Part shown: positions 6,959-17,019 of the stretch, piece after piece
Numbering within the stretch: the stretch's first letter is position 1
Layout of the letters: each line of letters starts with the position of its first letter
Made by a program: the position numbers and the translations under genes
The notes under the pieces: model-generated
The model's input: the letters and a program-made list of their open reading frames with translations, nothing else
The model's database searches: none
What the model was told of the DNA's origin: nothing
Origin: Chryseobacterium sp. ON_d1
Lineage (GTDB): Bacteria; Bacteroidota; Bacteroidia; Flavobacteriales; Weeksellaceae
Direction of reading: 5' to 3'
DNA length: 64,000 nucleotides
NCBI RefSeq assembly: GCF_006829085.1
Contig: NZ_BJTC01000004.1
Coordinates: 186,001 to 250,000, forward strand

Positions 6959-9205
6959 TTATAAATTATTATTGATGGCATCATCTGATTTATCCACACC
7001 AAAGCTTATAAATGCACCTATAAATACAAAAGTATTGACTGGTGGAACAGTGGCAGAACTTCTGGATCCGTCTGCAGAGAAATTATATCCATATACATTC
7101 TTTGATCCTAAAATATTGGTAATACTCAATACAAATACAGGAAAAGCCTTCGCATCTTTTTTACCGATGTTGGGAAGATAATTGAGACTGAAATTCAAGG
7201 CATTATAATCTTTCAATCTGCCTTCTGTTCTGGTATAATTAACCTCTTTGCCATTCTCAAATGCAGAAGCAATATCATAATAAGGGCGTCCCTTTGCATA
7301 AGTGTATGACAAGTTTACCCCAAGTTTCCATTCTGGAATAAATCTTTTGGCTACTGCCGAAAGTGTATGTTCTGCCGCAAAGCTTGGCTGCAGGCTCACA
7401 GGATAATTAAGGAAGTCTCTTTTTGAATCCAGGTACGAGTAACTGATCCAGTAATCAATATTTTTAAATGTTTTTTTATTGTCTCTCCAGAAGAACTCCA
7501 ATCCTTTTGCATATCCATATCCATTATTGTTTAAAGCAGTCTGGATCTGCTGGTTCTGTTCTTTATCAGGGGTAACATTAAATGTTTTGATCAGCTGGTC
7601 ATACTTCTTATAAAATGCCTCGAAACGTAATGTTCTGCCTTCTGAAGCCCTCTGAATCTGAAAAATATAATGCTGCGATTTCTGAAATCCAAGATCTGCA
7701 GGAGCATTGATGTATTTACTTTCAGGATTCTGATAAAAGATTCCATAGGCTAGAGAAGTGGTCCAGTCTTTTGCCAGACGATAAGCAATAGCAAAACGAG
7801 GAGCAATATTATTCTTTCCTAAAAACGAAGAATGTTCTGCCCTTACCCCTACTTTCGCTGATAAGGCATTACTGAAACCCAGATCTGTTTCTACAAAAGC
7901 TGATGAGATCAAATCTTTGTAATGTTTTTCTACAGATTCAAAATTCAGATTTTCATCGGTATTATTCAGTTCAAAGCCTCCTCTTACCGCACTGATTCTA
8001 TTGATTTTCCTTTCAAGAACAGCTTTGAAATTAAGATAATTTCCATCTGTGAGAAGCTGGCTCCTGTTGGCTTCCATATTATTTGTTTCAGTAGAGAAAT
8101 GAAGGTCAGATCTGTTATAAGAATAAGAACCTCCAACATTCAACAGGTATTTCCCGAATTTCTGTCTGAAAGAAAGATTATGATAGGTATTTTTCCCATT
8201 AAGCTTTACCAGGCTGAAGTCATATCCGGGCTCAAGACTTTCTGACCTTACTCCCATTTTGTTTGAGTTGTACATGCCATAATATTTGAAAAACCCTCCT
8301 GATTTTGTTTTAAATCTGAAATTCAGATCTCCGTTCAGTCCTTGGGGAGCCTCAAAAAAATCTGTATTAAAATTGAAGACTTTCTGCATCAGGCTTAAAA
8401 GAGAATAGCCGGCAGTAGCCCCGTATGAATAAGTTTTATCATCTGATAATTTCTGAAATCCAGCATTCAGGAAAATAGGTGAAATCCCGAAATTATAGGA
8501 CGTCTCATCCGGAAGATCTACACTTTCCAACATCAATGCTCCTGAAAGCGCCTGACCGTACAATGCAGAATAACCACCACTTGAAAAAATATTTCCTTTA
8601 AAAAGAGAGGTATTGAACTGGTCTCTTCCCGCAATTCCTGGAACAGAATTGGAAAAGTAGTTGTTAATAAGACTTCCATCCATAAAAATTTTCGACTCAG
8701 TACCTGTTCCGCCCCTTACAAACAGTCCTTCAGTTCCTCCCACCTTCTGTACTCCCGGAAGATAAGTCAGCGCTGAAGAAATCTGTCCGTCTGCCCCTGC
8801 TGTTGTATAAATATCAATCGGGCTGAGCAGTGCGGTCGCTCTTTTTTTGTCACTTGCTTCAATAGAACCCGCGGAAACTACCACAGCATCAATTTCACTG
8901 ATCTGTTCTTTAAGGTCAACATTCAAAGAAATATCCTGGTTTTCAATAGCAACTGTTTTTTCTACATTTTCATATTTCGGGTGGGTAAAAGTTATGATAT
9001 GCGTGCCTTTTTCTGATGTTTCAAATGTAAAGTTACCCTGAGCATCGGTGGTAGTTCCGTCATATGTATCTTTCAGAGTCACATTAACCTCGGCCATCCC
9101 CTTGTTTTTAAAAGATACTTTCCCCGAGATTTTAATCTGAGAATATCCCATTGCAGAAATGATCAGTAAAATCAGAACCAAAATGTTTTGTCCTTGTGTT
9201 TTCAT
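6959..9205 (-). CDS. TonB-dependent outer-membrane receptor
   Basis: A 748-residue outer-membrane receptor with a signal peptide ending ISAMGYSQ. A carboxypeptidase-regulatory-like beta-sandwich (about 22-105) follows, with the typical ISGKVSFKNKGMAEVNVTL opening. Next come a plug domain (about 120-225, including GLFVRGGTGTESKIFMDGSLI) and a 22-strand-type barrel. It is not a SusC: the length is short and no SusD follows. The substrate cannot be deduced. Operator site 3 lies directly upstream, so the LytTR system probably controls expression, and the secreted protein gene 6249-6908 follows in the same direction. Confidence 0.9.
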   Translation of the reverse strand: MKTQGQNILVLILLIISAMGYSQIKISGKVSFKNKGMAEVNVTLKDTYDGTTTDAQGNFTFETSEKGTHIITFTHPKYENVEKTVAIENQDISLNVDLKEQISEIDAVVVSAGSIEASDKKRATALLSPIDIYTTAGADGQISSALTYLPGVQKVGGTEGLFVRGGTGTESKIFMDGSLINNYFSNSVPGIAGRDQFNTSLFKGNIFSSGGYSALYGQALSGALMLESVDLPDETSYNFGISPIFLNAGFQKLSDDKTYSYGATAGYSLLSLMQKVFNFNTDFFEAPQGLNGDLNFRFKTKSGGFFKYYGMYNSNKMGVRSESLEPGYDFSLVKLNGKNTYHNLSFRQKFGKYLLNVGGSYSYNRSDLHFSTETNNMEANRSQLLTDGNYLNFKAVLERKINRISAVRGGFELNNTDENLNFESVEKHYKDLISSAFVETDLGFSNALSAKVGVRAEHSSFLGKNNIAPRFAIAYRLAKDWTTSLAYGIFYQNPESKYINAPADLGFQKSQHYIFQIQRASEGRTLRFEAFYKKYDQLIKTFNVTPDKEQNQQIQTALNNNGYGYAKGLEFFWRDNKKTFKNIDYWISYSYLDSKRDFLNYPVSLQPSFAAEHTLSAVAKRFIPEWKLGVNLSYTYAKGRPYYDIASAFENGKEVNYTRTEGRLKDYNALNFSLNYLPNIGKKDAKAFPVFVLSITNILGSKNVYGYNFSADGSRSSATVPPVNTFVFIGAFISFGVDKSDDAINNNL

Positions 9206-9224
9206 TTTTATTGTTTTCTGGGAT

Positions 9225-9232
9225 CAAAAATA
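9225..9232 (-). promoter_or_regulatory. Promoter -7 element TATTTTTG (TonB receptor)
   Basis: An exact TAnnTTTG match on the minus strand, 20 bases upstream of the receptor ATG. The proximal operator half-site lies 34 bases upstream of it. Confidence 0.7.
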
Positions 9233-9265
9233 GCGTCAGAAAACCATCCTTGAAAAAAATTGTTA

Positions 9266-9295
9266 CCGAAAGGCATTCTTTTCCTTCCGAATGGT
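9266..9295 (-). promoter_or_regulatory. Paired LytTR-type operator, site 3
   Basis: Minus-strand half-sites ACCATTCGG (9287-9295) and GCCTTTCGG (9266-9274) are 21 bases apart and 34 bases from the -7 element. The site lies between the stop codon of the AraC gene (9298) and the receptor promoter. This operator ties the receptor to the two-component locus 3 kb away. Confidence 0.75.
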
Positions 9296-9297
9296 AA

Positions 9298-10221
9298 TTA
9301 ATAAACCGGAATACAAAAATCCACAATCATTTTTCCTTCCGGATGTTCTTTAAAGTTAGTATAATAAATCTCATAAGGAAAGGTCCTCCTGAACTTGTAA
9401 TTATGCTCATTCATCCATAAAAACAAAGAGACCCAGCATTTCTCAAAATCGTCGAGGGTAACTTCGCCACTTCCTACAATATATTTTCCGGCTTCTAACG
9501 TTTCAGCAAATACCTCACCTTCCTGCGTATTAAGCTGTTTATCCAAAAGCATACAGGCATGTATTCTGACCTTGTCCAGAGGTGTTATCCTGCAGCTGTC
9601 ATGATATACAGAGATCATTTTCACCTTATCTTTTGGAAAAAGCCCCTTCTTTGTTGCCCAATCTATTAATACATTGAAAGAAGATTCTACGTTGGCAATT
9701 CCAAGGCTCATTACGGATGCCAGATTCATTTCCGGCATTTTTTTTACTTCGATTTTTAAATTCATTTTCGTCCAGTTTAACAGGTTTTCGATGCTGCAAA
9801 TGTATTGGCTGAAAATGGTATTAACTTGTCCGTTCTTGCTCTGTTGCTGCAAAATTCTGTGAAATTTTTCCGGAGCCGATCTGCGGAACTCCGTAGGTGC
9901 CAGACCATAATGCTTTTTAAATGTTTTACAGAAAACAGAGTGGCTGGAGAATCCGAGATCCCAATAGATATCTTTGATGTCCATATTTTTATGCAAAGCC
10001 AGATGAAGAGCACTCTTTTCTATTTTCTTCCTGATAATATAGTTCTGAAGGGTTTCTCCTGTCACCAGCTTAAATATCCTATGGAAATGAAACGGAGAAT
10101 AAGCACTTACCTCTGAAACTTTCTCCAGAGATAAATCTGCATCAAAATGACGATCAATATATTGTATTGTTTTTACAATCCTTTTTTTATATTCTTCCAA
10201 TTCAAGGGTATGAGTTAACAA
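9298..10221 (-). CDS. AraC-family regulator with GyrI-like effector domain
   Basis: A 307-residue regulator. The N-terminal double helix-turn-helix (about 10-115) carries the family motifs YSPFHFHRIFK and LGFSSHSVFCKTFKKHYGLAPTEFR. The C-terminal ~155 residues (from about 153) form a GyrI-like/Rob-type effector-binding domain, ending in the characteristic PEGKMIVDFCIPVY. Members sense small hydrophobic or cationic ligands. It is transcribed in the same direction as the TonB receptor but is separated from it by operator site 3. The ligand and targets are not evident. Confidence 0.9.
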   Translation of the reverse strand: MLTHTLELEEYKKRIVKTIQYIDRHFDADLSLEKVSEVSAYSPFHFHRIFKLVTGETLQNYIIRKKIEKSALHLALHKNMDIKDIYWDLGFSSHSVFCKTFKKHYGLAPTEFRRSAPEKFHRILQQQSKNGQVNTIFSQYICSIENLLNWTKMNLKIEVKKMPEMNLASVMSLGIANVESSFNVLIDWATKKGLFPKDKVKMISVYHDSCRITPLDKVRIHACMLLDKQLNTQEGEVFAETLEAGKYIVGSGEVTLDDFEKCWVSLFLWMNEHNYKFRRTFPYEIYYTNFKEHPEGKMIVDFCIPVY

Positions 10222-10285
10222 AGATATTTTCTCTGGACGGAATTTATTTGTTCAATATTGCTATGATCAGAAAGTCTTTTCATTT

Positions 10286-10936
10286 TTATATCCAATCATC
10301 CTTTTCAAAAGATTTAATAAAAGGCACCGCTGATTTAATTTTCTGATCTGAAGAGGCCATATAGCCCTGATAATCCTCGTGAATAAAAATCTTTTTGGTA
10401 AAGAATTTTTTATCTTCAATATAACATTCGTCATTGATCACCTCAAAAGAATCCAGTGGAAGCATCATACCTGCACCATGAGCTTTTATGACAGCCTCTT
10501 TTCTCGTCCAGTAAGTAAAAAAAGCTTTCATCTTATCTTCAGATCCCCGGATTTCCAATAGCTCCCCTTCTGTCATCTGAAAGGTAAAATCCTGATAATG
10601 CACCTTAGGATCATTAAATTCTACATCTATTCCCAAAGGATATTCTGCAATAGCACACGTCACGAGGTCTTTAGAATGCGATATATTAAAATGAAGGGAA
10701 TTCCCTTTCAGATAAGGTTTTTTATTGGAGAGAATACCTGTTTCTGCATCATGGATATTATAATAGGTCCTTAATCCATACCGCAGCAAAACTTTCCCAA
10801 GTAAAGAAAGCTGTGCATCCTGCCATCTCCTGTATTTTAGAATATCCCTTTTGGTGTCATCAGGAAATACGTTGAGATATCTGTCTAAAAGAGGCTGGTG
10901 TTTTTCTTCACTGATAAAAGTATATAGGATAATCAT
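10286..10936 (-). CDS. 4'-phosphopantetheinyl transferase (Sfp superfamily)
   Basis: A protein of about 216 residues. The Mg2+-binding GIDVE (102-106) and the W-x-x-K-E-A-x-x-K motif (WTRKEAVIK, 143-151) define the Sfp/AcpT superfamily, which moves phosphopantetheine from CoA to a carrier-protein serine. I start at ATG 10936 (MIILYTF) because the 10 preceding codons to 10966 are atypical. No polyketide or peptide synthetase is nearby, so the carrier may be the fatty-acid ACP or a distant pathway. Confidence 0.88.
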   Translation of the reverse strand: MIILYTFISEEKHQPLLDRYLNVFPDDTKRDILKYRRWQDAQLSLLGKVLLRYGLRTYYNIHDAETGILSNKKPYLKGNSLHFNISHSKDLVTCAIAEYPLGIDVEFNDPKVHYQDFTFQMTEGELLEIRGSEDKMKAFFTYWTRKEAVIKAHGAGMMLPLDSFEVINDECYIEDKKFFTKKIFIHEDYQGYMASSDQKIKSAVPFIKSFEKDDWI

Positions 10937-11157
10937 TTTTCTAATTTTCTTTTGATGACAGAGCAATTACTTTTCACGTTAAAAATAAGCTTTTTTCCTG
11001 CCTTTTTAATTAAGTTATAAACCTTCGGGATATTCTTTATAATATAACAATTAAAACTGCCATAAACGGTGGTTTCTCAAAAAAAGACCGGAATCATAAA
11101 GTGCTTTGGAAAATCTTTTTTAATTTTATAGATAAAATCACTTTAAATCATTTAAAA

Positions 11158-11661
11158 ATGAAAGTACAAACATTAGCATTATTGGCAGGGTGTGCGTTTT
11201 TAGCAGCTTCATGCGGAACAACAAAAACGTACTCTGTAAATGCCAAAAGCGGAACACAGACAGGAGGAACAGCAAAGTTTACTCAAAACGGAAATGAAGT
11301 AACCATGAAACTGGATATTACCAACCTTACCCCCGGGATTCATGCGGTACATATTCATGAAAAAGGAGACTGTTCTGCTGCGGATGGGACATCTACCGGC
11401 GGACACTGGAATCCTTCCAAGAATGATCACGGTAAATGGGGTGCTGAGCATTTTCATATGGGAGATATAGGAAATCTGGTTGCTGACCAGAGTGGTACCG
11501 CAACATTGACTTTCAAGACAGACAAATGGTGCCTGGGATGTACAGATGAGTCTAAGAACATTATCGGAAAAGGCCTTATTGTACATGCTGCAGCAGATGA
11601 TTTTCACACTCAGCCTACCGGAAATGCAGGAGGAAGAGTGGGATGTGTAGAAATCAAGTAA
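11158..11661 (+). CDS. sodC: Cu/Zn superoxide dismutase lipoprotein
   Basis: A 167-residue protein with a lipoprotein-like signal ending LAASC (Cys19). All metal sites are present: Cu ligands His65, His67, His83 and His143, and Zn ligands His83, His91, His100 and Asp103 (HFHMGDIGN). Cys72 and Cys163 can form the conserved disulfide. The enzyme dismutates superoxide in the periplasm or at the membrane surface. ATG 11158 is preferred; the frame runs back to a GTG at 11101, but a start there would bury the signal peptide. A bidirectional terminator follows. Confidence 0.95.
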   Translation: MKVQTLALLAGCAFLAASCGTTKTYSVNAKSGTQTGGTAKFTQNGNEVTMKLDITNLTPGIHAVHIHEKGDCSAADGTSTGGHWNPSKNDHGKWGAEHFHMGDIGNLVADQSGTATLTFKTDKWCLGCTDESKNIIGKGLIVHAAADDFHTQPTGNAGGRVGCVEIK

Positions 11662-11680
11662 CCCTATTACTCAATAAAAA

Positions 11681-11711
11681 AACCGCTGATATTTTGATCA
11701 GCGGTTTTTTT
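11681..11711. terminator. Bidirectional intrinsic terminator (sodC / prc)
   Basis: A perfect 10-bp stem, AACCGCTGAT (11681-11690) with ATCAGCGGTT (11697-11706), is flanked by an A tract on the left and a T tract on the right. It can stop both convergent genes. Confidence 0.85.
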
Positions 11712-11715
11712 GTAT

Positions 11716-13845
11716 TTATGATTTAGTACCCATATCTGCTACAATATTCATTGCTTCCTGCAGGTAAAGATCTTTTTTCAGATTTTTGATCCACATTTCA
11801 GATTTTTTCTTGAAAGCTTCGTCTTTTTTCTCTCTTTCGATTTCACTTGGATACATGATAAACTGAAGTCCATTCTCGAATTTAGTTAAAGCTTTAAACT
11901 TTTCGATCTGAGATTTTCTGTTTTTCATCAGCTCATTGAACTTCGTTATATTCAGGGTAATTGTTTCTTCTTTATCCAGCTTCTCTCTCCACTGAGCAGA
12001 CTCCAATAACAATTGGTAGTTGTTGTTTTTAGCCATTCTGTCCGCACTTGCTTTCTCCAGTGCCTGAATATTGAAGTAATTCAGCTTCTGGAATTTTGTA
12101 GGAGAAATCTTATCCCATGCCAATGCATAATCATCATATCTCTCTCCTACCTCTGCATACGTAAAGAAGTCCTTCATCTGAATATCAGAAACAATTCCTT
12201 TTCTCTGGGTAGATTCTCCGGTGATTCTATAGAATTTCTGGATAGTAAGCTTTAAAGATCCGAAATCATCTTCTGTGTTCAGGAATCTGTTCAGATCTAC
12301 AAAGGTCTGAACGGTTCCTTTTCCGAAAGACTGCGGAGATCCGATAATCATTGCTCTTCCATAGTCCTGCATCACTCCTGCAAGGATTTCTGAAGCGGAA
12401 GCTGAAAGCTCATTCTGCATGATTACCAATGGACCTGTCCAGATAGGCGTTTCATTTTTATTCTTAAGCGTCTGTATTTTTCCGTTTCCGTCTTTTACCT
12501 GAACATAAGGTCCGGCTTCCATGAAAAGCCCCATAATATCTCCTACTTCAGTTAAAGATCCTCCTCCGTTATTTCTGAGATCAAGAATAATCCCTTCAAC
12601 ATTCTGAGCTTTAAGCTTAACAATCTCATTTTTAATATCATCAGAAGCATTTCTTCCTTTGGCATTTTCAAAATCTGCATTAAAACTTGGAAGATTGATG
12701 AAGCCATATTTCTTACCGTTTGGAGCATTTACAACAATACTTCTTGCAAAAGTATCCTCAATGGCTACTTCCTCACGGATCATTGTTACATCCTTGATCG
12801 TCCCGTCTTTCTTCTGAACAGTCAATGTTACTGGAGTTCCTTTTTCCCCTCTGATCAATCTTACCGCTTCGTCAGAAAGCATTCCTACAACATTTACCGC
12901 ATCTTCTTTCGGTTTGGATTTTACTTTCAGGATCTTGTCCCCTTCTGAAAGCTGCTTAGACTTCCAAGCTGGTGCACCGATGGTAAGGGCTCCAAGATAA
13001 AGGTTTCCTTTTTTCTCCTGAATAAGCGCACCGATCCCGATTACTTTTCCGGTAAACTGAGTATCAAAATCCTCTTTATCTTTTGGAGAATAATAATTGG
13101 TGTGCGGATCAAATACTTCTGTATAGGCATTCATATAAACCGTAAACCAATCCATCTTTTTTCTCTTTTTGAATCTGGTAAAGGTATCTTTTACAAGATC
13201 TTTTACTTCATCAGTTGCTTTTTTGATCTTTTCGTCCTGGGTAAGAACTTTCAGTTTGATCGTATCTTTAAGTTTATACTTCTGAACAGAATCTTTCTTT
13301 TCTTTCTGCGCTTCTTCTTTACTGTTCATCGACTCAACTTCCTGAAGAATATTGTATTTGATGAATTTTTTCCACTCATTATACTGCTCCTGTTTGTTGG
13401 CAGGTACTTTTTTAAGCTTTGGCTCAAGAGTAAGGGTTTCATCTTCCTGAAGATTGATCGGCTTACTGAAAATATCCTGAGTGATTTTATCAATTTCATC
13501 CACTCTCTGGTATAATCTGTCAATCGTAAGTTTATAGAATGTGAGATCACCCTGTCCGATATAATCATCAAGCTTTGTTTCATGCTTGCTGAACTCATCC
13601 ATATCAGATTGGAGGAAATATCTTTTGGCTGGATCTACCAATTCGAAATAATGCTTATAAACGTCTTTCGAATAGGCATCATTGATCGTCTTCGGGCTAT
13701 AATGCAGATAAGAAAGTGTGTTTTTTACGCTCACCATAATCGTCTGCATCTTTTCATCGTCATTCTTTGGCGAGTTGAAACAAAACATTAGACTGGTTAA
13801 TGGAATAAGAAGTAAAAATTTATTCAGTTTGAAATTTTTCCACAT
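11716..13845 (-). CDS. prc: Carboxy-terminal processing (tail-specific) protease
   Basis: A 709-residue S41A peptidase of Prc/Tsp size. An N-terminal hydrophobic segment (about 9-23) is followed by a long helical N-terminal domain, a PDZ domain (about 255-345), the S41 core and a C-terminal DUF3340-like region. The SASASE stretch (481-486) supplies the nucleophile, probably Ser483 by alignment to E. coli Prc, and Lys509 in SFGKG is the general base. It cleaves proteins in the periplasm from exposed C-termini. The gene stands alone, and a -7-like TAAATTTG lies about 80 bases upstream (13924-13931). Confidence 0.93.
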   Translation of the reverse strand: MWKNFKLNKFLLLIPLTSLMFCFNSPKNDDEKMQTIMVSVKNTLSYLHYSPKTINDAYSKDVYKHYFELVDPAKRYFLQSDMDEFSKHETKLDDYIGQGDLTFYKLTIDRLYQRVDEIDKITQDIFSKPINLQEDETLTLEPKLKKVPANKQEQYNEWKKFIKYNILQEVESMNSKEEAQKEKKDSVQKYKLKDTIKLKVLTQDEKIKKATDEVKDLVKDTFTRFKKRKKMDWFTVYMNAYTEVFDPHTNYYSPKDKEDFDTQFTGKVIGIGALIQEKKGNLYLGALTIGAPAWKSKQLSEGDKILKVKSKPKEDAVNVVGMLSDEAVRLIRGEKGTPVTLTVQKKDGTIKDVTMIREEVAIEDTFARSIVVNAPNGKKYGFINLPSFNADFENAKGRNASDDIKNEIVKLKAQNVEGIILDLRNNGGGSLTEVGDIMGLFMEAGPYVQVKDGNGKIQTLKNKNETPIWTGPLVIMQNELSASASEILAGVMQDYGRAMIIGSPQSFGKGTVQTFVDLNRFLNTEDDFGSLKLTIQKFYRITGESTQRKGIVSDIQMKDFFTYAEVGERYDDYALAWDKISPTKFQKLNYFNIQALEKASADRMAKNNNYQLLLESAQWREKLDKEETITLNITKFNELMKNRKSQIEKFKALTKFENGLQFIMYPSEIEREKKDEAFKKKSEMWIKNLKKDLYLQEAMNIVADMGTKS

Positions 13846-14359
<514 letters not shown>

Positions 14360-14749
14360 TTCTTTTTTAAAGCACTCAACAACAAATCCCAGACTTTGCA
14401 GGTGTTTTTCCAGCAGAATTATACAGATTCCTCGTGAAAAGACACCTGTAAAGTCATAAAAACACCAATAGATGAACATGGCTATTTAAGAATTCAAATA
14501 TTCAACCCCATGTTAATTTTGCTTCACTTATATTCCGTATTTCTGAGCTCACCAATCTCCTTTCTCTCGGTTTCCATCTGCTTTTATGGTAAAATATGGC
14601 AGTCTTCATTCTGAAAACTTAGCAATTAATAAAAAATCAGCTGTTTTATCGCTTCTTATTTTTACCTACATTTGATGTGTTGAAATCTATTTGTTCTGTT
14701 CTCAAATGAGCAAATTCACTCTGTTTAAATAAAAAATTAAATATAATTT
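14360..14749. other. Intergenic region with inverted repeat and surE promoter
   Basis: 390 bases without a gene. It holds an imperfect inverted repeat (14392-14455) near its left end and TACATTTG (14667-14674), an exact -7 element match 75 bases before surE. Nothing else recognisable. Confidence 0.5.
14392..14455. repeat. Imperfect inverted repeat downstream of the small membrane gene
   Basis: GACTTTGCAGGTGTTTTT (14392-14409) pairs with AAAAGACACCTGTAAAGTC (14437-14455), with one G-to-A difference and one bulged base, around a 27-base loop. No T tract follows directly, so it may be an RNA stability element rather than a terminator. Confidence 0.5.
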
Positions 14750-15538
14750 ATGGAAAGACCGCTTATTCTGGTTACTAATGATGATGGAATTACAGCTCCT
14801 GGTATCAGAAATCTAGTAAGTTTTATGAACGAAATCGGAGAAGTTGTTGTTGTCGCACCAAACTCTCCTCAAAGTGGAAAAGGCCACGCCATTACCATTA
14901 ATTCTACCCTAAGCTACGAAGAAGTTACCCTTGACGGTCCGCAAACAGATTTTTCCTGCAGTGGAACGCCCGTAGACTGTGTCAAAATGGCTCTTGACAA
15001 AATTCTTAAAAGAAGACCGGATATTGTAGTCTCAGGAATCAATCACGGCGCCAATTCTTCCATTAATGTGATCTATTCGGGTACTATGTCTGCTGCTGTA
15101 GAAGCCGGTGTAGAAGGTATTCCTGCTATTGGTTTCTCATTGCTGGATTTCAGCTGGGAAGCTGATTTTACCCAGGCGAAGGAATTTATTCAGAATATTG
15201 TAAGAAAAACTTTGGAAAACCCGATGCCGAAAGGAATCGTTCTGAATGTAAACATTCCTAAACTTCCTGCTGAAGAAATAAAAGGAGTAAAAGTATGTAA
15301 ACAGGCTCATGCAAAATGGGAAGAAAGCTTTGATGAGAGAATAAATCCACATGGTAAAAAATATTACTGGCTGACAGGGTATTTCAATAATATGGATGAT
15401 TCTGAAGATGCTGATGAAACGGCATTGGCTAACGGATATATTTCCATTGTTCCTGTGAAATTCGACCTTACAGCATATGAATATATGAAAACGCTGGAAG
15501 AAGTAATGACTTTTGAAAATGTAAAAGAGACAAAATAA
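14750..15538 (+). CDS. surE: 5'/3'-nucleotidase SurE
   Basis: A 262-residue SurE-family survival nucleotidase that dephosphorylates nucleoside 5'- and 3'-monophosphates. The metal-binding LVTNDDG (Asp11/Asp12) is at the N-terminus, followed by APNSPQSGKGHA and SGINHGANSS, the other two active-site loops. The length is typical. The gene is single and is followed by a strong bidirectional terminator. Cytoplasmic location is expected. Confidence 0.95.
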   Translation: MERPLILVTNDDGITAPGIRNLVSFMNEIGEVVVVAPNSPQSGKGHAITINSTLSYEEVTLDGPQTDFSCSGTPVDCVKMALDKILKRRPDIVVSGINHGANSSINVIYSGTMSAAVEAGVEGIPAIGFSLLDFSWEADFTQAKEFIQNIVRKTLENPMPKGIVLNVNIPKLPAEEIKGVKVCKQAHAKWEESFDERINPHGKKYYWLTGYFNNMDDSEDADETALANGYISIVPVKFDLTAYEYMKTLEEVMTFENVKETK

Positions 15539-15556
15539 GAGCCTGTAAAAATAATA

Positions 15557-15589
15557 AAAGCGTGAAATCAGATTTCACGCTTTATTTTT
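15557..15589. terminator. Bidirectional intrinsic terminator (surE / radical SAM)
   Basis: A perfect 13-bp inverted repeat, AAAGCGTGAAATC (15557-15569) and its complement (15571-15583), is followed by TATTTTT. It lies between two convergent genes. Confidence 0.85.
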
Positions 15590-15597
15590 GATATTGT

Positions 15598-17001
15598 TTA
15601 AAATAACACTTTATCTTCTTTCCTGAGCTCTTCCAGATAAGCCTTTTTTTCATCTCTGTAAAAAAGATTCATTGTTTCAAAAGGTATGAGCTTCAGGTCT
15701 TTATTGACAATATGCACACAGGATTTTTTCACTGCCCTTACATCAAAATCATGTGCATCCATAAAGTTCATAATTATTATTCTGAAAAGGTTATCATAGT
15801 CAAGATCCGGAGCGCATACTTCCGGAAGACAGCAGAGTAATTGATTAACTTTAGGTTTTACCTTATCTACAGAGATTCCGGTACTGAAAATATCCAGCAG
15901 CTGCATGTGAAGTCCTTTATCCTGCTCGTAAACGATGGTATTTCTAGATTCATTATTCAGAAGATCGGCAGGGTTAATGTATCTCGTTAAAGGAATAATT
16001 TCTTCCTGAAGTTTTAAAATATATCCCATCGCCAAAGCATCCGGATTACATGGAACAGGAATAATATCATCGGCGTTCAGAAGTGGAAATTGGTTCAGAA
16101 TCTCCTGTCTTACTTCTGTTAATGTAATTTTTTCATGTGCCGAATCATCTCTGTTTCTTCCGGCAATTTCTACCGGTTGAAAAGTGATTCCTCTTACGCA
16201 TTTCTGCTTCAGGGCAAATTCAATGATTTTCCCGATCTCATCAATATTTTTCCCTTTCTGAAGGACAATTACCAGCGTCGTAGAAAGGTTAAGCTCATTA
16301 AGTTTTTCCAGCGCTTTCATTCTGACCGCGGTAAGATCCTTCCCTCTGAAATCTTCCAGGACTTCCGGTTTAAAAGAATCAAACTGAAGGTATATTTCAA
16401 ATTCAGGGGCATAAGCCGCCAGTCTTTCAGCAAAACCGGGATCATTGGCTATTCTTATCCCATTGGTATTCAGCATCAGATGCTTTATGGGTTTTGATTT
16501 GGCAATATCCATGATCTTAAAGAATTCCGGGTGGATTGTCGGTTCTCCCCCACTGATCTGTACAACATCCGGCTCTCCTTCATTTCTGACAATAGTGTCA
16601 AGCATGGCTTCAATTTCTTCAAGACTTCTATGGCTGCCATAATGTGGCGATGACATGGCATAACAGGTAGGACAGGTAAGGTTACACCTGTCGGTAACTT
16701 CCACGATTGAAAGACAGCTGTGCTGTTCATGATCTACACATAGTCCGCAATCATAAGGACATCCATATTCCACATCAGTCCCAAAGTGAAGGGGCATTTC
16801 CGAAGCTTTGTTATAGTTTCTTATATTTTTATAGTAGAGTACGTCTGAAGCGATTTTGGTTTTAAAAAAACCATGATCAGGACATCTCTTGGTCATAAAA
16901 ACAGCTTCATCCTCTATGATAATCTTTGCTCCTACCCTTTTCAGGCACTCCGGGCAAAGACTGATGGTATAATCGTAATAAGTATAGTTTCTTACTGGCA
17001 T
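15598..17001 (-). CDS. Radical SAM protein with rubredoxin-like and auxiliary Cys motifs
   Basis: A 467-residue radical SAM enzyme. The SAM-cluster motif CNLTCPTC has Cys106, Cys110 and Cys113 (CxxxCxxC), and GGEP follows at 151-154. Extra cysteines are striking: CPEC (16-19) with C40-PDHG looks like a mononuclear Fe/Zn site, CPYDCGLC (81-88) is a further cluster motif, and late cysteines lie at 390-391, 396 and 428. This layout resembles the family holding archaeal tetraether synthase (Tes) and MJ0619, which act on lipid or cofactor carbons. The gene ends an operon with a small membrane protein and an Lgt-like protein, which suggests a lipid substrate. That is inference. Confidence 0.85.
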   Translation of the reverse strand: MPVRNYTYYDYTISLCPECLKRVGAKIIIEDEAVFMTKRCPDHGFFKTKIASDVLYYKNIRNYNKASEMPLHFGTDVEYGCPYDCGLCVDHEQHSCLSIVEVTDRCNLTCPTCYAMSSPHYGSHRSLEEIEAMLDTIVRNEGEPDVVQISGGEPTIHPEFFKIMDIAKSKPIKHLMLNTNGIRIANDPGFAERLAAYAPEFEIYLQFDSFKPEVLEDFRGKDLTAVRMKALEKLNELNLSTTLVIVLQKGKNIDEIGKIIEFALKQKCVRGITFQPVEIAGRNRDDSAHEKITLTEVRQEILNQFPLLNADDIIPVPCNPDALAMGYILKLQEEIIPLTRYINPADLLNNESRNTIVYEQDKGLHMQLLDIFSTGISVDKVKPKVNQLLCCLPEVCAPDLDYDNLFRIIIMNFMDAHDFDVRAVKKSCVHIVNKDLKLIPFETMNLFYRDEKKAYLEELRKEDKVLF

Positions 17002-17019
17002 AGTTATTATTTAAAATGC

